Shown here: positions 62,938-64,000 of the stretch, piece after piece
Layout of the letters: each line of letters begins with the position of its first letter
Position numbering within the stretch: the first letter of the stretch is position 1
NCBI GenBank assembly: GCA_013285825.1
Contig: JABDGV010000005.1
Span: 18,123 to 82,122, forward strand
Source of the DNA: Bacteroidota bacterium
Lineage (GTDB): Bacteria > Chlamydiota > Chlamydiia > Chlamydiales > FEN-1388
Length of the DNA stretch: 64,000 bases
Direction: 5' to 3'
Notes under the pieces: model-generated
Database searches by the model: none
What the model was told of the DNA's origin: nothing
Seen by the model: the letters and a program-made list of their open reading frames with translations, nothing else
Made by a program: the position numbers and the translations under genes

Positions 62938-64000
62938 TTATATTTTTAATGATTTCATTAAATAAGTCAAGGAATTAGTTGATTTCTTTTCGGAATTAAT
63001 ATCAACGTACTTAAAAAGGGGAGTTGATTTACTGTCAATCAAGAGCTTATGGCCATTCTTCTTAGCTGATTTTTCGACTTTAGAGCGAAATTCAGAGGGA
63101 AGCCGGGTATTGGGGAGTTTGAGGTATTCAAGGTTTTTGAATTTATATAGGGGAGATGTGGTCTGTTCATAAAGCGAAATAGTTCCATCGATCCAAAGAG
63201 TCGTAAGATTTGGGAATATCCGATTAATAGACAAAAGTTCCGAGCTGGAGATGTTGCCATTAGTATAAAGGGAGATGACAGAGGGAAAATGGACTGTTTT
63301 ATCGACCTCTGTCCAGTGCAGATTTCTGCAATCTTTAAGGGAGAGGGTTTCTATAGAATTCTTTGTGAAAATAGCCTCTAAATCTTTAGCTCCCAGCCAG
63401 GGAGCTCCATGAATTTCAAGCGATTTAAATGCTAATTTTTTCAGTATGTTTTTACCTGGATTGCAATTCCATCCCAGAATTTTGACATTTTCAAGTTTTG
63501 GAGAGAGCGAGATGAGGTCTGACAACCAAATATTAGCGTCTGGATAGGATAAGAGGCTGTGGTGGATTTTAAGCGTTTTTAAATTTTTAAGTTGGTTGAG
63601 GTTGAGTGGTGGGAGTGTTTTTGTCTTATCAATTCTCTCAAATTCAAGATGGGTGATTGTGCGTGGAAGAGTGGAAAAGAGAGAAAGGTTAGAGCCTTTG
63701 AGAAGGAATTTTTCTTGGCCTTTGAGGCTAAAGTTGGTGAGGTTTGAGAGTTCAAGGGGGGCCCAGCTTTCGATAGAGGAAGTTTTTTGCACGTTTGTGA
63801 GGGAGAGCCTTTGGATATTTTGATGTGAGTAAATAACCTCTAAAAGAGTGGGAGTAGGCTCTACCCTATCCAAAGAGATCTCTTTAATTAAATGTAAAAA
63901 TGCACGGAATGTTTTTACGTATGTTTCACCGGAGTTGTTGTAGAGCAGCGCTGCCACTTCAAGAAACTTTCTTCCCTCTGTAAAAGGCAGATAGCTTGCA
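62938..64000 (-). CDS. Partial leucine-rich-repeat-like protein (5' end outside window)
   Basis: The frame stays open to the window edge (upstream residues ASYLPFTEGRKFLE precede the GTG at 63957), so the start lies outside. The visible part has irregular leucine-rich repeats, e.g. IQRLSLTNVQ, LTNFSLKGQ, LKNLKTLKIHHS, IETLSLKDCRNL and LEYLKLPNTRL. The N-terminal stretch LPFTEGRKFLEVAALLYNN may be a helical cap. LRR proteins of intracellular bacteria are often effectors; this is inference. It reads towards the lipoprotein gene 21 bases away. Confidence 0.7.
   Translation of the reverse strand, partial: ASYLPFTEGRKFLEVAALLYNNSGETYVKTFRAFLHLIKEISLDRVEPTPTLLEVIYSHQNIQRLSLTNVQKTSSIESWAPLELSNLTNFSLKGQEKFLLKGSNLSLFSTLPRTITHLEFERIDKTKTLPPLNLNQLKNLKTLKIHHSLLSYPDANIWLSDLISLSPKLENVKILGWNCNPGKNILKKLAFKSLEIHGAPWLGAKDLEAIFTKNSIETLSLKDCRNLHWTEVDKTVHFPSVISLYTNGNISSSELLSINRIFPNLTTLWIDGTISLYEQTTSPLYKFKNLEYLKLPNTRLPSEFRSKVEKSAKKNGHKLLIDSKSTPLFKYVDINSEKKSTNSLTYLMKSLKI

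Overview
The window looks like chromosomal DNA of an environmental (amoeba- or protist-associated) member of the Chlamydiota. The reasons are: a 52-residue Chlamydiae/Verrucomicrobia-type small basic protein (51468-51626) next to ybeY and a CBS-domain hemolysin-family gene; an NrdB that lacks the radical tyrosine, as chlamydial class Ic enzymes do; an NrdA with extra ATP cones; many small proteins with two hydrophobic helices that resemble inclusion-membrane (Inc) proteins; and several eukaryote-like or effector-like genes. The species cannot be fixed from sequence reading alone. Both window ends cut through genes.

Layout. 1-6.8 kb: two paralogous HExxH-plus-ankyrin proteins (probable NleD/M91-like effectors) around a secreted 2H-phosphoesterase-like gene, then pgsA, a large perfect inverted repeat, a proline-rich hypothetical protein and an RlmK/RlmI-type methyltransferase. 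6.8-9.5 kb: an orphan AbiEi-type regulator with twin operators, a frameshifted hicB, a dienelactone-hydrolase-like protein without its nucleophile, and a methyltransferase coupled to nrdA. 9.5-15.5 kb: nrdA, nrdB and a putP-type symporter. 15.7-19.2 kb: seven tandem paralogous membrane proteins. 19.3-27.4 kb: a membrane glycosyltransferase-like protein, algH, an MlaEFD-type lipid ABC operon and an FAD/Fe-S dehydrogenase at its head. 27.5-29.6 kb: a secreted HIT protein and a complete AbiEi/AbiEii pair. 29.6-36.1 kb: an arginine succinyltransferase (AST) operon in which an M20 hydrolase stands where AstE would be expected, ending in two overlapping 43-residue membrane proteins. 36.2-44.2 kb: class II aldolase, a lipoprotein with a nucleotide-sugar pyrophosphorylase domain, Inc-like proteins, a DAO-type oxidoreductase and RlmI. 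44.3-51.9 kb: a lysozyme-like exported protein, a DUF1858-IscA fusion, ferredoxin, DUF3604, RNase Y, CorC/HlyC, YbeY and two small basic proteins. 52-53.8 kb: an inverse-autotransporter-type barrel and an Inc-like gene. 53.8-57.8 kb: potABCD. 57.9-64 kb: a large repeat-containing hypothetical protein plus a fragment of a paralogue, adenine deaminase, a eukaryotic-type kinase, a lipoprotein and a leucine-rich-repeat-like protein.

Together the metabolic genes (AST pathway, putP, potABCD, adenine deaminase, 2-hydroxyacid dehydrogenase) suggest scavenging of host amino acids, polyamines and purines. The most unusual items are the seven-gene membrane-protein array, the AST operon with its twin micro-proteins, the Leu-type NrdB, and a set of long intergenic palindromes. 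Two of these palindromes are copies of one element whose arms differ by a compensatory base-pair change.
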